A stretch of DNA of 64,000 nucleotides. It comes from Paracyclopina nana (lineage: Eukaryota > Arthropoda > Copepoda > Cyclopoida > Cyclopettidae). Location: the NCBI GenBank assembly GCA_019096065.1, contig JAGUCH010000009.1, forward strand, positions 1,684,001 through 1,748,000. The letters are read 5' to 3'. The stretch's first letter is position 1; each line of letters starts with the position of its first letter. A model generated the notes under the pieces. That model did not search any database and was not told the DNA's origin. It was given only the letters and a program-made list of their open reading frames with translations. Positions 1 to 11,293 of the stretch are shown one piece after another. The translations under genes and the position numbers were made by a program.

Positions 1-154
1 TTGAACTGGCTTGGCAAATATGAGTATAATTAGGCTGCTTTTACGCAGAAATATGCAGCCAAAAAAGGATTTCGCGAAATCATAATATCGAAGATATGAG
101 CTAAGCATACCTGGATAGTCTGGAATGTTTTAGAAAGGCATCATCAGGCGAAAA

Positions 155-1633
155 ATGGACGATTCCACCTCAGATTGGGACAGTTTGCCTCCGGAAGAAA
201 ATAACGAGAATCATCATGCTACGCGGAAAAAAGGTAAAACATATAAAGCCATTTTTCCTCTTGATTACAGCTCAAAAAATTCCCTTTTGCAGAGGCCGCC
301 AACGAGGAGCAGATTCCGCCATTCAATTTCAAGTAAATATCGCATTTATATCTGTGCATGAGCGCAAAGAAAGTATGGAATTACATTACAGGGGAGAAGC
401 TGGCTCATTCTCCGGAATGAATAGATTGGTGGCTGCCGAAAAGATTCCTGGCCACAAATTGCCCAAAAAAGTGAATGCTTACGACGAACGAAATGACAAC
501 AATTTGTGTGCTTCGATTAAGCCCGCTAAGAGCCTGGAAAATAGCCTTGGAACGCCTACCTCAGTAGCCACCATCGTGGACAAATCACTTAATGATTCCA
601 AGCTGAGGCCTCCACTTTTGAGAAAGCCCAACAAAGAGGTGAAATTAGTAATAAAGAGGGGAAGAAGAATTCGTTGCCACTCACACGTCAATTCAGCTAG
701 TTGAAAAACGCAACAACGCTTTCTTCAAAGAAGGATTTGCCCTTGATCCAAGCTTGGGCATCTCCTTTGATCACAAAGATTTCCTGATGCTGCACCACAA
801 TAAAAATATTGGCCCACATAGCATATTAACAGCAGCTTTTTCTCCTTGCCACCAGGAGAGCGACTCAGCTGATTTGGCCACTTATACCAATCATGCATTT
901 GATGACGATGACAATTCCATCAGGGAAAAGCCCAGCCACAGCGAGCAGGACAATGATTACGAGGATGGAGCATACCCCAAAAGTGACGAAAAAATCGTGC
1001 TCTATCACTTTGATGAGCCAGCAGAAACGTAAGCATAAAAACCTCATTTCAAGCCAGGGAAAATTGCCTGCTTTTAATGCTCACGAGTTGTAGTCATGAA
1101 TGAGTTTTGTGCACTAGTATACATGCCCTATTTTATGAAATTGCAAATTAGCCAGCCGCATCCTATTTTTTATAATAGGTTTCTGCAAATAAACGAGGAG
1201 AGGCATGGGCTGAGGTCCGAGGCTGCCAGTGCTTTTCTGGTCGAAAAGTCAGATCTGATTTTGTCAGAAATCCTCGGATTTTTGAGGATTCCGTTCGTGC
1301 TGGCGATCCTCCTTTGCGCCCACATTTTCATGTAAGTTTCCATGTTGTATATAGCATATACTATATCATTGAGGCATCTCTCCCATTTTTTGCAGGTTTT
1401 TTATGAGGGCTTTCTTTAAGCCCGTGTCAGATTATTTATTGAAGCCTTGCCTGGTTGCATTTCACAATTGGACTTGTGTCCCACTGTGTGGCCTGTCGCA
1501 TCACGTGTGCATTTTGAGCACTCATGCAATGTCTCCCTGTTGCAGGCTAATTTCTGTCCTTTGTTGCTCAAACAGGCGAAATTCCACCTCTGGCTACAGC
1601 AAGTATCAGCAGCACGATGCCAGCCCAATTTGA
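155..1633 (+). CDS. Putative membrane protein of unknown family, about 368 aa, six exons
   Basis: I do not recognise this gene. A phase-consistent chain can be read: exons 155-233, 293-332, 374-638, 697-1028, 1179-1331 and 1396-1633, each bounded by GT and AG. The N-terminal two thirds are polar and low in predicted structure, with an acidic stretch (about residues 180-235). Exons 5 and 6 encode a hydrophobic segment (PFVLAILLCAHIFMFFM) followed by a Cys-rich tail, so a C-terminal membrane anchor is likely. A possible poly(A) signal (AATAAA) lies at 1669-1674, 36 bases after the stop. The gene converges on the bestrophin gene. Weak points are the intron at 333-373, only 41 bases long, and the start: translation could instead begin at the ATG at 375. 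Exons 4 to 6 are the safest part. Confidence 0.5.
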
Positions 1634-2006
1634 GATGAGTGCTCCAATTATTTGGTGTAATAATGCGCAATAAAAAAGAGGGCCAACTATGCAGATAATT
1701 TGGTGTAATGTCCTCCCACTTTATCTGGTCATTCAAATGGTTGACAAAGTTTGAGGTGACCGCACACAATAACAATCTTAACCCATTAATGAGAGCTAAG
1801 AGCATCATTATCTCATCGTGATGTGTTTCTCTTGAAAAACAACATCCTTTGGATCATGTCACTATTGCTACCAAGTTCCACCTACATCAGCCAATTTTTA
1901 CGAATTAGATCAATATTCAAAACCAAATTTCAAAATTCAGCCTAAATATCAATAAGCAGCAAAGGGCTGAGACGAAAATTGCACCTAATTATGAATCATC
2001 TGTATT

Positions 2007-5000
2007 CTAAACGTAAAATGTGCCCGCAGTTTCGAAAGCTGAGCTTGCATCGTTTTCCCTGGGCGGTTCGATTTCCTCGAAAACTTCCTCCTCTTCGTCC
2101 TCATTTGGAGCGGTGGTTGATGGTGGAAGTGTCACCTCAATAATGGGAGCATCTATGTGGAGTTTGTCCAACTCCATCCTCGCCAGCCTCTTTGGGAGCA
2201 GAGGACTCCTCTTGGGCAAGGCCGGACTTCGTGACACGATCGGTGTGAGCACTCTGTTCGTCACCAGGACTGGCTCGTAGTTGGCGGAAATTTCCTCCAC
2301 GGTGAATCTGGGCGAAAAAGGCCGCAAGGAGGCCTCACTGCCCAGTGGATAGTATGCACTCTCAGATGAGTTTCCAGAGAGGGTGGTAGTAAGAAGGGCT
2401 CTACGATTAAAAGTTAATTCATCAGCATACGTTTATATTCATAGCACTAAAAGAAAATAGTTTTGCCCTATGGAAAAGGAATTTTAATTTCAAATCTTTG
2501 CGCCATTTAAAGAGGGAAAAGGGCTTATTGAAGTGCCAGCAGAATATGTGAATCGTCAAGCTCAGGCCCTCATGTTATATTGGCATATAAAGTCTTTGGC
2601 CCAGTTCACCTGATAGACAAAATGCAATATTACTTTATGATTAAAAAAAGGATATTAAAGCATTTAATTGGCAGCAAAACTAGCACTTTTGAGCTTGCTC
2701 TTCTTCACATCGATGATTGTGCGAAATTAAAGTAAAAACTGCCGAACGCAGCCTTGCTCTAATCTCTGCTCTTCGCGTTTTCACCATGATCATCATCATA
2801 TGCTTTTTAATCCCTTTTCGGATGATTATTAATCAAGAAAATCCAGGCTTTGCTCTGGCATGTACCTGTCTGCTGTGGTTATGGCCCTATTGCCTCCATT
2901 TTGTAATAATGCCTCATTGGAGTTGGCATTGGTCGAGTCTGGTTGAATTCTTCCTGAGGAGGGATGCTCATCCGTCTCATCTGTCTCATTGACCATCTCG
3001 AAGAGGCTGACTGCAGTGGGGTAGCCTGAATTGAGCAGAGAGCCCACGTGCGTCGAGCTGGGGCTATTTTCCGTTATGGTCGCGAGCTGCGTCATATGGA
3101 TGAGCCGGTTACGTAACAGCTCCACATCGAGGCTATCTGCCGTCGAAGCACTGCAATTATTGGCTTGCATGATTTGCGTCGATGGGTGGTGGTTCACCGT
3201 GGACATGGAGCGTTTTGCGTCGCCGTAAATGTGCCTCAAGTCTGAGTCGATGTCCGAGTCTGATCTGATGGAATCTTCGGCCATCACCAGCTTTTTGCCG
3301 TCAAAGCTTGATTGCGAGGTCTTTCTTGATTTGCTCGATGCGACGGACATGAGCTTGGCATAGATCCCAGTCCCGCTGATTCGCCTTCGTATGGGTAGGT
3401 GGCCATTTTGATCGATCTTGCCGCCATTCATGGAGCTGAAATTTGACAGACTACTTTGAACAATTGAAAGCTTCTTCTCCTTCAAGAAGGCCCTGCTCAT
3501 CTGATTTATTTTTACTGCAGTTGCAAAAAATGGCACAAAGCTTCTTCTCATGTTTACTGTTGTTGCAGAAAATATGGCACAAAATAACAATTCAGCCTTT
3601 TCACCAGAATGTTATAGGAATGTTATTTTGCAGAACTTATAAAAAAATACAACAGGTTTAAAATTAAAATAGCCCTTTCAAGATAATAATAAATCAAGTA
3701 GTGGCTAAAAACTTGTAAAATAGCACAAAAATACTTTTTAATTTTTTAGTAATATTGCCAATAAATGACCTGGAGAACAGGGCCTAAATAGCTTTCCTGC
3801 GAAATTCAATTGAATATAACAGCAATTTTGACGTGGTTTTTTACGCTGTTTTAAATGAAAAAAGCAGCTGAGCAGAGCCCCAAAAAAGGCTTTTCAATTG
3901 ACCTCAATTAGAGAAGCTAGTTAAACAGGCAGAATTATATAATCCCACAAGTGGAATTGCGGATTTACCATAATATTATGCAACTTTTGTTAGCTAACTT
4001 GCCTATTTTTAGGTATATCTACTATATAATATGAATGCTGCTTGTTACCTGCGACCTACTACGGTTGATCTGGTTGATCTGACAGATCTCCTCATTTGCG
4101 ATTTTCGAATTTTGTTTTTCCACCAGCCAATGAGGTTGGTATCGACAGCTTCGTAGTCCGAGCTGGGCTCAATGTCAAGCCCAGCCGGTTTGGAGCCACT
4201 CAGCTTTTGGCTGCTGGTCGTCTTGAAAATTGGGTAATTTTTGGCATAATAAATCTCGTGCTCATCTTTGTTCTCCGCGCTGCCCTTCGGCTCATCTTTG
4301 CGATAATGAGCCGTTTCTTCGGTGTAGGGCAAGGCTGTGGGGATCACTTGGTTCCAATACACATCTTTCATCAGTTCTGGGTGGTTGTGGTGCATGTCAT
4401 CCACAATCATGTACGAGACCTTTAAAAAATTTGAACAATTCCATGGAGTGATCAGAGCAATTTTAAGTGCATGATTTGTTGGTAAAAGAGGAAAACGAGC
4501 TAAACAGCAAAAAAGATTTGGTACTTGAGTTGTAATTAAGGGCCTGTTCACCTACTCGGTAAAATGCGAGATTTCAGGCCAAATATCGCATAAAAATAGA
4601 CAGTTGACTTTTTCCAAAGTTTTTTGCCAAAATATCTACCAAAATATAAGAGCCAATGGCCGGTATTTTGCCCAAATGTCCAAGCCCAAGTGTACTTTTA
4701 TAAGCTAATTTGGGTGAAAAAAATGAAGACAAATTAAAAATTTGCCAAAATGTCAAAGCACAATTTGGAGCAGGTGACCAGGGCCTTGGACTTGAAATCC
4801 AACCTGGACGTGTCGATCGATGAGATAATTGAGCTCAAAATCATCATCATCTTCACCGAAAGGGTTGATCAGAGTTTCGGCCACTTTGAGCCACCCAACG
4901 TAGAATGCGAACTGAAGCGTGAGGAAGAATGGGTAGTACAAATCGAGGCCATGGTAGGTTTGCTTGGTGGTGCCTTCTTCTCCGTCCTCACTGCTCGTCA

Positions 5001-6900
5001 CATTCATGGTAAACACAGGTAGTTTGTACGTTGTGGTGTAATCTTTCGGGTCCAAAGGGTCCACCCATTGCCCGCCCATTATGGCAGCCAAAAAGTAGGA
5101 GTAGACCGCGAGAGACACAACCTGGAAAATGACTGCATATGTGTTATAGCTCGAGGAGACTTTTTATTGATTCCCACCTATATAATCATTGTTACACAGC
5201 AGCTAGTAGTAATAGCAATAGCCCCAAAAAAACTTTCTCTTCTCTCGGTAAAAGAAAATCCCCTTGAAACTCTCGATTTGGGTTTTTTATCAAGCACTCT
5301 TTCCATGCTTTCTGATGAAGCCTCGAGAGGATAATAGCTGATAATGTGAGATGATATGTAGTTGAGGAAAATGTCTATTTGTGAAATATTGAGGCTGAGT
5401 TCAGCTGAATATCATATGGCCAAATTATCAGTGCAAAAAAAAAAAACTACAAAATCGCGAAAAATGTTTTGAGCCAGGTGAACTGGGCCTCAATTTTACC
5501 TGGGTGTAAACGAGTGGAACGGATATGGTGTCATAGTGTTGCACACTGGTCAACCCGTGTCGAATTCTGGAAATTTCACCCAGGATGGTTTGCACACCAG
5601 GATCCGATTTGATGAGGTTTTCCTCTCTGGCTCTTCGAATGATATTGGTGGCCCATACCAAAGGCATCCACCACTTGGACACTGAGCACTTTTCGTTCAA
5701 AGATTCCATACTCTTGAGCTCATCTGACCTCATCAATCCAGCTTCTATCACGTGGTCAATTGTAGGGAAACGCTTCTTGACCCTACAACCGAAAAATGCC
5801 ACAATATAGCTTATAACAGATAATAATCATGAAAATATATGGGATTATCGACGTAGTTTATTATTAATTTATCCAATAGGTGGAATTGATGCTACTACCA
5901 TCGAAATGATTGATCACACATTTTATTTAGCCGGAATTCAGGGCCTGTTCACCTGCTTATTATAGCTGTTTTTTTGGCAACATATAGGAGAGAAATACTG
6001 AAAAACTGAGAATTTTAGTTTTGGTGTATGATGGCTTTGGGTACCAATAGATCGATTCCGAAGTCAAAATATGAAAGATGATTTCACAAATACCGCATAT
6101 TTGCAAATAGTATCAGCATAATATCCCGCGTTATTTGCTGATAACATTGCAGGTGAACAGGGCCTCAGCCGCAGAGTTTTAATTTATATCATGTGAAAAG
6201 CAAGACAAAGTTGCTTGACATAGCTGCTTAAACTGATTATCATCGAATTATAATGATGTAATGTCAATTGCTGGCATGTTTTGTATCTTATAGTGGATAT
6301 TGCAGAGTAGATGAACTGGGCTTAAATTTTCTGGGCATAACATGGAGTGAAGACTAAAGAAATTGCAAATATACCAGACCCAACTGGATGCAATTCCAGC
6401 TCGGGGGCCATAAAAAAAAGGAATTAAAAAAAAGCATCTATTAAATACCTGAAGCTGACTCTTCGCAGAGTGATTACGTAAGCAAGTAGGACATATCTCA
6501 TGATGTTCCTCCGCATGAGTCGACCTCGCTCGTCGTAGCCATGAATGAGGCCGACAATAAAAATGGCCAGCGAGTCTGGCCAAGGCAATAAGTTGTATTG
6601 ATCCCACCATCGTTTCACAATCAACGAAACGTAGAAGCCCAACACAAAGGTCATTGGGATGGAGCTCATTTGAATGGAGCAATAGGCCTTGAGACTCTCG
6701 AACAAATGTCTGTAGAATTCATAGCCAGTTTGGGTCAACACTATGCGGTAAAATATGTTGAGTGTGAAGTAGACAGCAATGAAGGCTATCAGCTCCTTGT
6801 ACACCAGCTTGTACACTGACCCCTTCCACTTGAGCAGGATGCTGGTGAACACTCCGAAATTGCTGGCATTGGCCACATCTGCGGTGTACGACACGGTCAT
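2007..6900 (-). CDS. Bestrophin, calcium-activated chloride channel, about 795 aa
   Basis: Bestrophins form pentameric chloride/bicarbonate channels in the plasma membrane, gated by cytosolic calcium. Six exons join in frame: 6900-6449, 5782-5500, 5121-4804, 4419-4049, 3435-2866 and 2400-2007. The N-terminus (MTVSYTADVANAS) is family-typical. The pore neck motif IPMTFVLGF lies at residues 81-89 with the three hydrophobic gate positions I81, F85 and F89. RWWDQYNLLPWPD follows. The calcium clasp (FGEDDDDFE) is at about residues 333-341. A hydrophilic insert of about 25 residues precedes the LDLYYPFF segment. Exons 4 to 6 give a long, Ser-rich, poorly conserved cytosolic tail, as usual in the family, so the last two exon limits rest on splice sites and phase alone. 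Introns 1 to 3 carry MITE copies. The family call is very secure; which arthropod paralogue it matches is not decided. Confidence 0.93.
2401..2865 (-). other. Bestrophin intron 5
   Basis: No coding signal was seen. Positions 2575-2615 hold an eroded inverted pair resembling the ends of the local GGGCCTGTTCACCTGC MITE family. Confidence 0.4.
3436..4048 (-). other. Bestrophin intron 4
   Basis: AT-rich sequence without a coding signal. A single MITE-end-like stretch (GAGAACAGGGCCTAA) lies near 3773-3788. Confidence 0.35.
4540..4785. mobile_element. MITE, Tourist/Harbinger-like, diverged copy in bestrophin intron 3
   Basis: The left end (GGGCCTGTTCACCTAC) and right end (GCAGGTGACCAGGGCC) are near-inverted copies of the ends seen at 5941 and 9637. 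The inside shares short AT-rich words with those copies but is diverged. Flanks (TAA and TTG) do not form a clear target duplication. It lies between bestrophin exons 3 and 4, 18 bases from the exon 3 donor site. Confidence 0.6.
5393..5489. mobile_element. Short MITE-like inverted repeat, about 97 bp, bestrophin intron 2
   Basis: Ends read GGCTGAGTTCAGCTGA and GCCAGGTGAACTGGGCC, imperfect inverted copies related to the GGGCCTGTTCACCTGC family. The palindrome extends into the flanks (TTGA and TCAA). It contains a run of A near 5435-5448. It ends 10 bases from the exon 2 donor site. Confidence 0.5.
5941..6164. mobile_element. MITE, Tourist/Harbinger-like, 224 bp, bestrophin intron 1
   Basis: Perfect 16-bp terminal inverted repeats (GGGCCTGTTCACCTGC and its complement) flank 192 bp of AT-rich sequence with no ORF. 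The element is bounded by TCA on both sides (5938-5940 and 6165-6167), a 3-bp target duplication. PIF/Harbinger elements make 3-bp duplications, usually TWA, and often start with GGG. A near-identical copy lies at 9637-9858. Confidence 0.85.
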
Positions 6901-8515
6901 TCTCTACAAAATTAGCCTGAAAGTAGAGTGTAAACATTGGCTTGGGCTGAGTACGTACAACGATTTTTAGCGTTAGGCTCCCAGAGGCTTCCTGAATATT
7001 TTTTCATTTTGTCATGCAAAAATTGAGCTAATGAAAGCCTTTTTATGGCTGGCCAGAACTTTTGGCTTTTCTTGCATGATGAAAGTCCTTATTAGCCAGG
7101 TTTGCTTTAATAACTTTTTGGTATGGACATTTTTAGGTGAAGTTTTGAGATTTCATGCAATTTTAGACTACAGCAAAACTTACTGATCTCTTAATAAACT
7201 CTCTTTTAGTATATATAGTATTTTAGAAAATATTCACTTTTGGGCACTCCTTGATTTGAAATTAAATTTGGATTTGCTAAAAACAGTGTACCTACCGAGC
7301 CAATTTGAGTTGGGACTGGGCACACATTTCCAGGAAAATATCTCTTTTTAGCAATGTTTGACCGAGGAAAATATTGCCAATGGTTTTTTATGGTATGCTA
7401 CTATTCCACTGCCAAAACTGGTTTGATTCTTTTGATTTGGTTGCCATGAAAAATTGCGCCAGATTTTTAACATTACATATCAAGTAACTAACTTTCGAAA
7501 AAATGCAATTCATTACCCAAATATACTGAATGGATGGTGTCACTTTCAACTGGGAAATCAATTTGTTAGCCCAGTGGAAAAAGCTATCTATCCAAGATTG
7601 CCACAGCATAAAAACGAGGCCTATTTTCGAGAGAGTATGTTTAATTGAACCACTGAACAGTACTTCCCAGTTTGGTATACAAGTTTGTATTGCATCTCTA
7701 TTTTTGGTGCACTACTGTACTTGGTCCATTTTTCATGCCTATTTGACCCACACGACATTTTCATGCATGGCAACTCTAAACACATTTTCTTCCATAATAT
7801 AGTAAAAAAATGCTAGCTAAAGTGCAAACATTTAGGGTCAGATTTCATTGTCAACCTGTTGGAATGTTTGTGTTATGATAGAATTTTTTTCCAGCAACAA
7901 TTTGCAGTCCCTGAAAAATTCAAATTCGATCCATATGCTGCTGTTCAAGGTTGACAAAGTGCTGATGAGGCGAATCATAAAAAAGCACCCCTACAATCAT
8001 CGTCATTGAGATGAAAAATTCCCATTAATACAGCTACTGCACAAAGAAAGAGAGATCAGCTGAAATAATGTGCATTGCCTTGAGGTTTCATAAGGAAATT
8101 TCCAACCCAAAGGCAAAAGGAGGAGCTGCAGCAGAAAAAGGATGGTCAAAAATAGATGATGGCCACTGCAAAAAGATTTTGCTCCTCAAATCTGCGTTGG
8201 GTTCAAATATGAATGACACCACAAAAGCAAGATCAAAATCTCAGAGCCAAAAAATACTATGCCAGGCTTATTATATATCAGCAATGACATCTTTTTTTTT
8301 GCCTAGGTACACACCAAAATTACATAAGGCCAAACCCAAAACGCAAATCCTTTCTTCTAAAACATTTAAAGTGCAAGAAAAGAGCTTTGTTGAGAGGCTG
8401 ACAAAATGTTAATTCACAGATGGCGCCACTTGTCTTGTCACAATCAAGTTCTGGAATAATCAGGAAGCCAAAGCTGGCATAGTACCATTAAATCAGAATT
8501 TACAGTGATACCACC

Positions 8516-8531
8516 ACACACACACACACAC
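8516..8531. repeat. (CA)n microsatellite
   Basis: A short uninterrupted CA dinucleotide run in the intergenic spacer. Confidence 0.9.
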
Positions 8532-8739
8532 AACTGATAATTGCGTTCTCTGGTAAAAAACGCGACCTATAGATATACAGACGACGACCAGGAAGTCCTG
8601 CCCAAAAAACCCCAATGATTTAAGCTTTGTACCCAATGGAAAAAAATTTACCTCTGGAAGAAGCAATCTTGAGGCACGACCCAAAACACTAATTATGGTA
8701 GAACTTTGAAGCTTTGATTCTTGGAACCGAAAAGAAGCT

Positions 8740-8781
8740 CGTATTATTATTATTATTGCTGCTGCTGCTGCTGCTGCTGCA
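8740..8781. repeat. Compound (TAT/ATT)n-(GCT)n microsatellite
   Basis: Five or more ATT units pass directly into about eight GCT units. It is in non-coding sequence, so the GCT run does not encode a homopolymer here. Confidence 0.9.
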
Positions 8782-9636
8782 CTTCACATGTGGAGCTTGC
8801 GCGAGCGTTCACATCAAACTGAGAGCTTCAACTGAGTTTTAAAAGTGGCCAAGCAAAGCTGTAAAACCCCGCAGGACATAGCCCAAACGGCGACGTTCCA
8901 TCGCGAACTGGGAGCTTCCAAAAACACGGTGCGGACAATTGGACCCAAAAAACACGACAATAAAACAAAAAGTTGACTTTAAAATGTAGGCAGGTCACAT
9001 TTATGAAATAAAGTGCGTTAGAGTGACGTGACCAAAACGAATGGGAGACATGCCCAAAAATTGGGCTTCGCCTCTGGAGTATGCATCAGATAAATTCTAT
9101 TTATGTCACCATTAGATCTATCATCAGTTTGAAAACACTGAGATTTTTTAACGGGGCAAAATGCAAGCTAAAAATTCGAATGGTATTTTTGAGGCAGTTT
9201 CACAAATGTTTTGGCAGCTATTGAAAAGGTAACACGAATTCGCACAGCAGGGGGAAATAATATACATCACAAAGTTTTGTTGCTTTGGTAAGTTTTTTGG
9301 CATCGTGCTAATAAAAGCAAAAGCTAAATATGTGACCGTACAAAAACCTTCATGATTGTCATCACGATTGATGATATTGGGTTTTACAGCATACGCCCAG
9401 GAGTTGAGGTAGTGTTACTTTATTGACTTGCATATTACGTAATTGTCGTGAACTCAAAGAAGCTATACAATCGAGAACAACAACAATTGCTAAGTGGAAG
9501 AGCATAAATATAGCCCACAAATCTCCGATGTGATCCCACTTAAAAACCAACTTCAGCCGGATAAAAATGCCCCCCTTAATTCTTTCATTTCATTAAGAGG
9601 ATATGTTCTGCATAGTAGTATACCAAACAGGTCTTA

Positions 9637-9858
9637 GGGCCTGTTCACCTGCTTATTATGGCCGTTATTTTGGCAAAATATTGGAGAGAAATACTGAGAA
9701 ACTGAGAATTTTTATATTGGTGTAGGATGGCTTTTGGTACCAATATACCGATTCCGAAGTCAAAATCTTAAAAATGATTTTACAAATACCACATATTTGC
9801 AAATTTCATCATAATATCGCGCGTTATTTTGCTGATAATAATGCAGGTGAACAGGGCC
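9637..9858. mobile_element. MITE, Tourist/Harbinger-like, 222 bp
   Basis: This copy is nearly the same as 5941-6164, with the same 16-bp terminal inverted repeats GGGCCTGTTCACCTGC. It is flanked by TTA on both sides (9634-9636 and 9859-9861), the classical PIF/Harbinger 3-bp duplication. There is no ORF, so it would have been moved by a transposase from elsewhere. Confidence 0.88.
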
Positions 9859-10687
9859 TTAATATAGAGTTAATCAGCTATAAAAATCCTTCTACGTAAG
9901 GGGAAGAAGAAAAGATTTGGAATTATTGGTAGGCAACTCGAAATCTCTCGGAGCTGCTGCAATGTAGAAGAAGTACGTCCATTTCGTGCAATGAAAAAAG
10001 GAACCTGTTTTCCTTTCATGCATTCAGGTAGTCCCACAGTTATCGTAGTCAACAGAGCCATATCTCTCTGTCAAATAGCATCAGATATCTGGTTTTGATA
10101 GGTTTGTGCCTTCTGGATCAGCTTGTGAAAATTTTAAGGCGGGACACTCTGTAAGTGCAACAATGTCGTAATTATGGGAGGAGTTTTGCGAGCAATCTGT
10201 TATTTAGAGGGTCAACCCAGAAGAAGGCCGATTCATTCGTATCTTCAAAAATAGAAATGTGACGTAATAATCATACACTCTGCTTTATGTGGGTCGATGC
10301 TCGCTCGAGTTCACATTTTAATAAGGCACGTAAAGCCACGGTTTTGTGGCTGCATAGCATTGGCCTGCTTTCAATTAGAAAGCCGTTCGGAACTCGGCTC
10401 AAAGCCGAAAAATGAGGAGAGCTCACAGTGGGAGAAGGCTCTCCATAAAAGTAGGCTCCCGCAAAAGCCGTGGCCTTCATTCTAGCTCCAGAAGCAAGGG
10501 AGACAAGGCCAGACAGCTAACCCTGATTTTCAAGGTATGTTTAATATTTAAAATTGCAACTATGTATTAACGGGCCTTTCTTTTGTCAATAGCTGATTCC
10601 CATATGAGGATTAACTCGAGGCTCCTTCGGGACTATGCAAAAACAGGCAGCTCGCACAACGACGATGATTTGACGCGAAAAGCAAAG

Positions 10688-11293
10688 ATGGGTACCTGGT
10701 CAAGGCGACCGGCTTTGCTCAAGCTCTTGGTCGTAGCCTGCATTTGCATGGCCTCCATTTTGATCACGTCCACCGAGGCCGCCTCAGTGAGACCCAGGCA
10801 CAACGAGGATCCTTCTGGGTAAGCACTCCATATGGCCAAGCGTCGCAGTACACATCATTGATTTGCCCCCTTTTTTTCAAAGCCTGCTCGACTCAAAAAT
10901 TGACTTGTTGAGGTACTTGTGGGAAGTCAGAAGGCTGCGCGAGCAAATCAACAGAGCAGTCGTTACCACTCCACCGTAAGTTGAAATTTTTTCCTCTAAG
11001 TGCTTAGGTTAATATCCTCGCATTGTCTGGGCACGAGGCAAAGCTTGCCGCTTAATTAGGGATGATGATCCTCTTTTTAATATGCTTACTGCTCTTATTA
11101 CACTTGAACTTGCAGCTCTCCCTACAAACGAGCAGGATCGAATTGCCTTTTTCATGCTGGCCTTGCGCACAATTGCGACTACAGGGATGTGATTGCGTCA
11201 GTCAACGAAATGAGCCACTGGGGATCAGAATTGGCACCAGGGAAAAGGCGGCGGCGAAGGAAGAGGTCCACCACGGATGATAACCACAAATAA
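10688..11293 (+). CDS. Amidated neuropeptide precursor, calcitonin/DH31-like, 133 aa
   Basis: Three exons join in phase: 10688-10818, 10883-10975 and 11116-11293. The precursor has a signal peptide (hydrophobic LLKLLVVACICMASILI, likely cut after about residue 31, STEA), a helical spacer (KIDLLRYLWEVRRLREQINR) and a KR cleavage site. A single mature peptide of about 36 residues follows. It begins AGSNCLFHAGLAHNC and ends GSELAP, then GKR and a run of basic residues. The Gly supplies a C-terminal amide, giving Pro-amide, and two Cys ten residues apart can form an N-terminal ring. Pro-amide ends are shared by calcitonin and DH31, and an N-terminal ring by calcitonin; that is why I favour the family, but it is an inference. 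The precursor assignment is secure. An upstream in-frame ATG at 10604 would add 28 residues before the signal. A 5' UTR intron (about 10534-10592) is likely. Confidence 0.85.

Larger units (their letters stand above)
6901..9636. other. Intergenic spacer upstream of bestrophin
   Basis: AT-rich spacer. I see no gene with splice or homology support. The + strand ORF 8068-8412 (114 codons) has no recognisable domain. Microsatellites lie near 8516-8531 and 8740-8781. The bestrophin promoter is presumably in the first few hundred bases upstream of 6900; no clear core element was identified. Confidence 0.6.

Noticed and set aside
1416-1808. A 130-codon minus-strand ORF
   Set aside because: It overlaps the last exon of the + strand gene, and its translation shows no recognisable feature.
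8068-8412. A 114-codon + strand ORF with Lys-rich composition
   Set aside because: No domain, no signal peptide and no splice context; its composition mirrors the local A-rich sequence.
8740-8781. CRISPR-like or satellite array
   Set aside because: It is a simple trinucleotide microsatellite. No array with spaced direct repeats was found anywhere.
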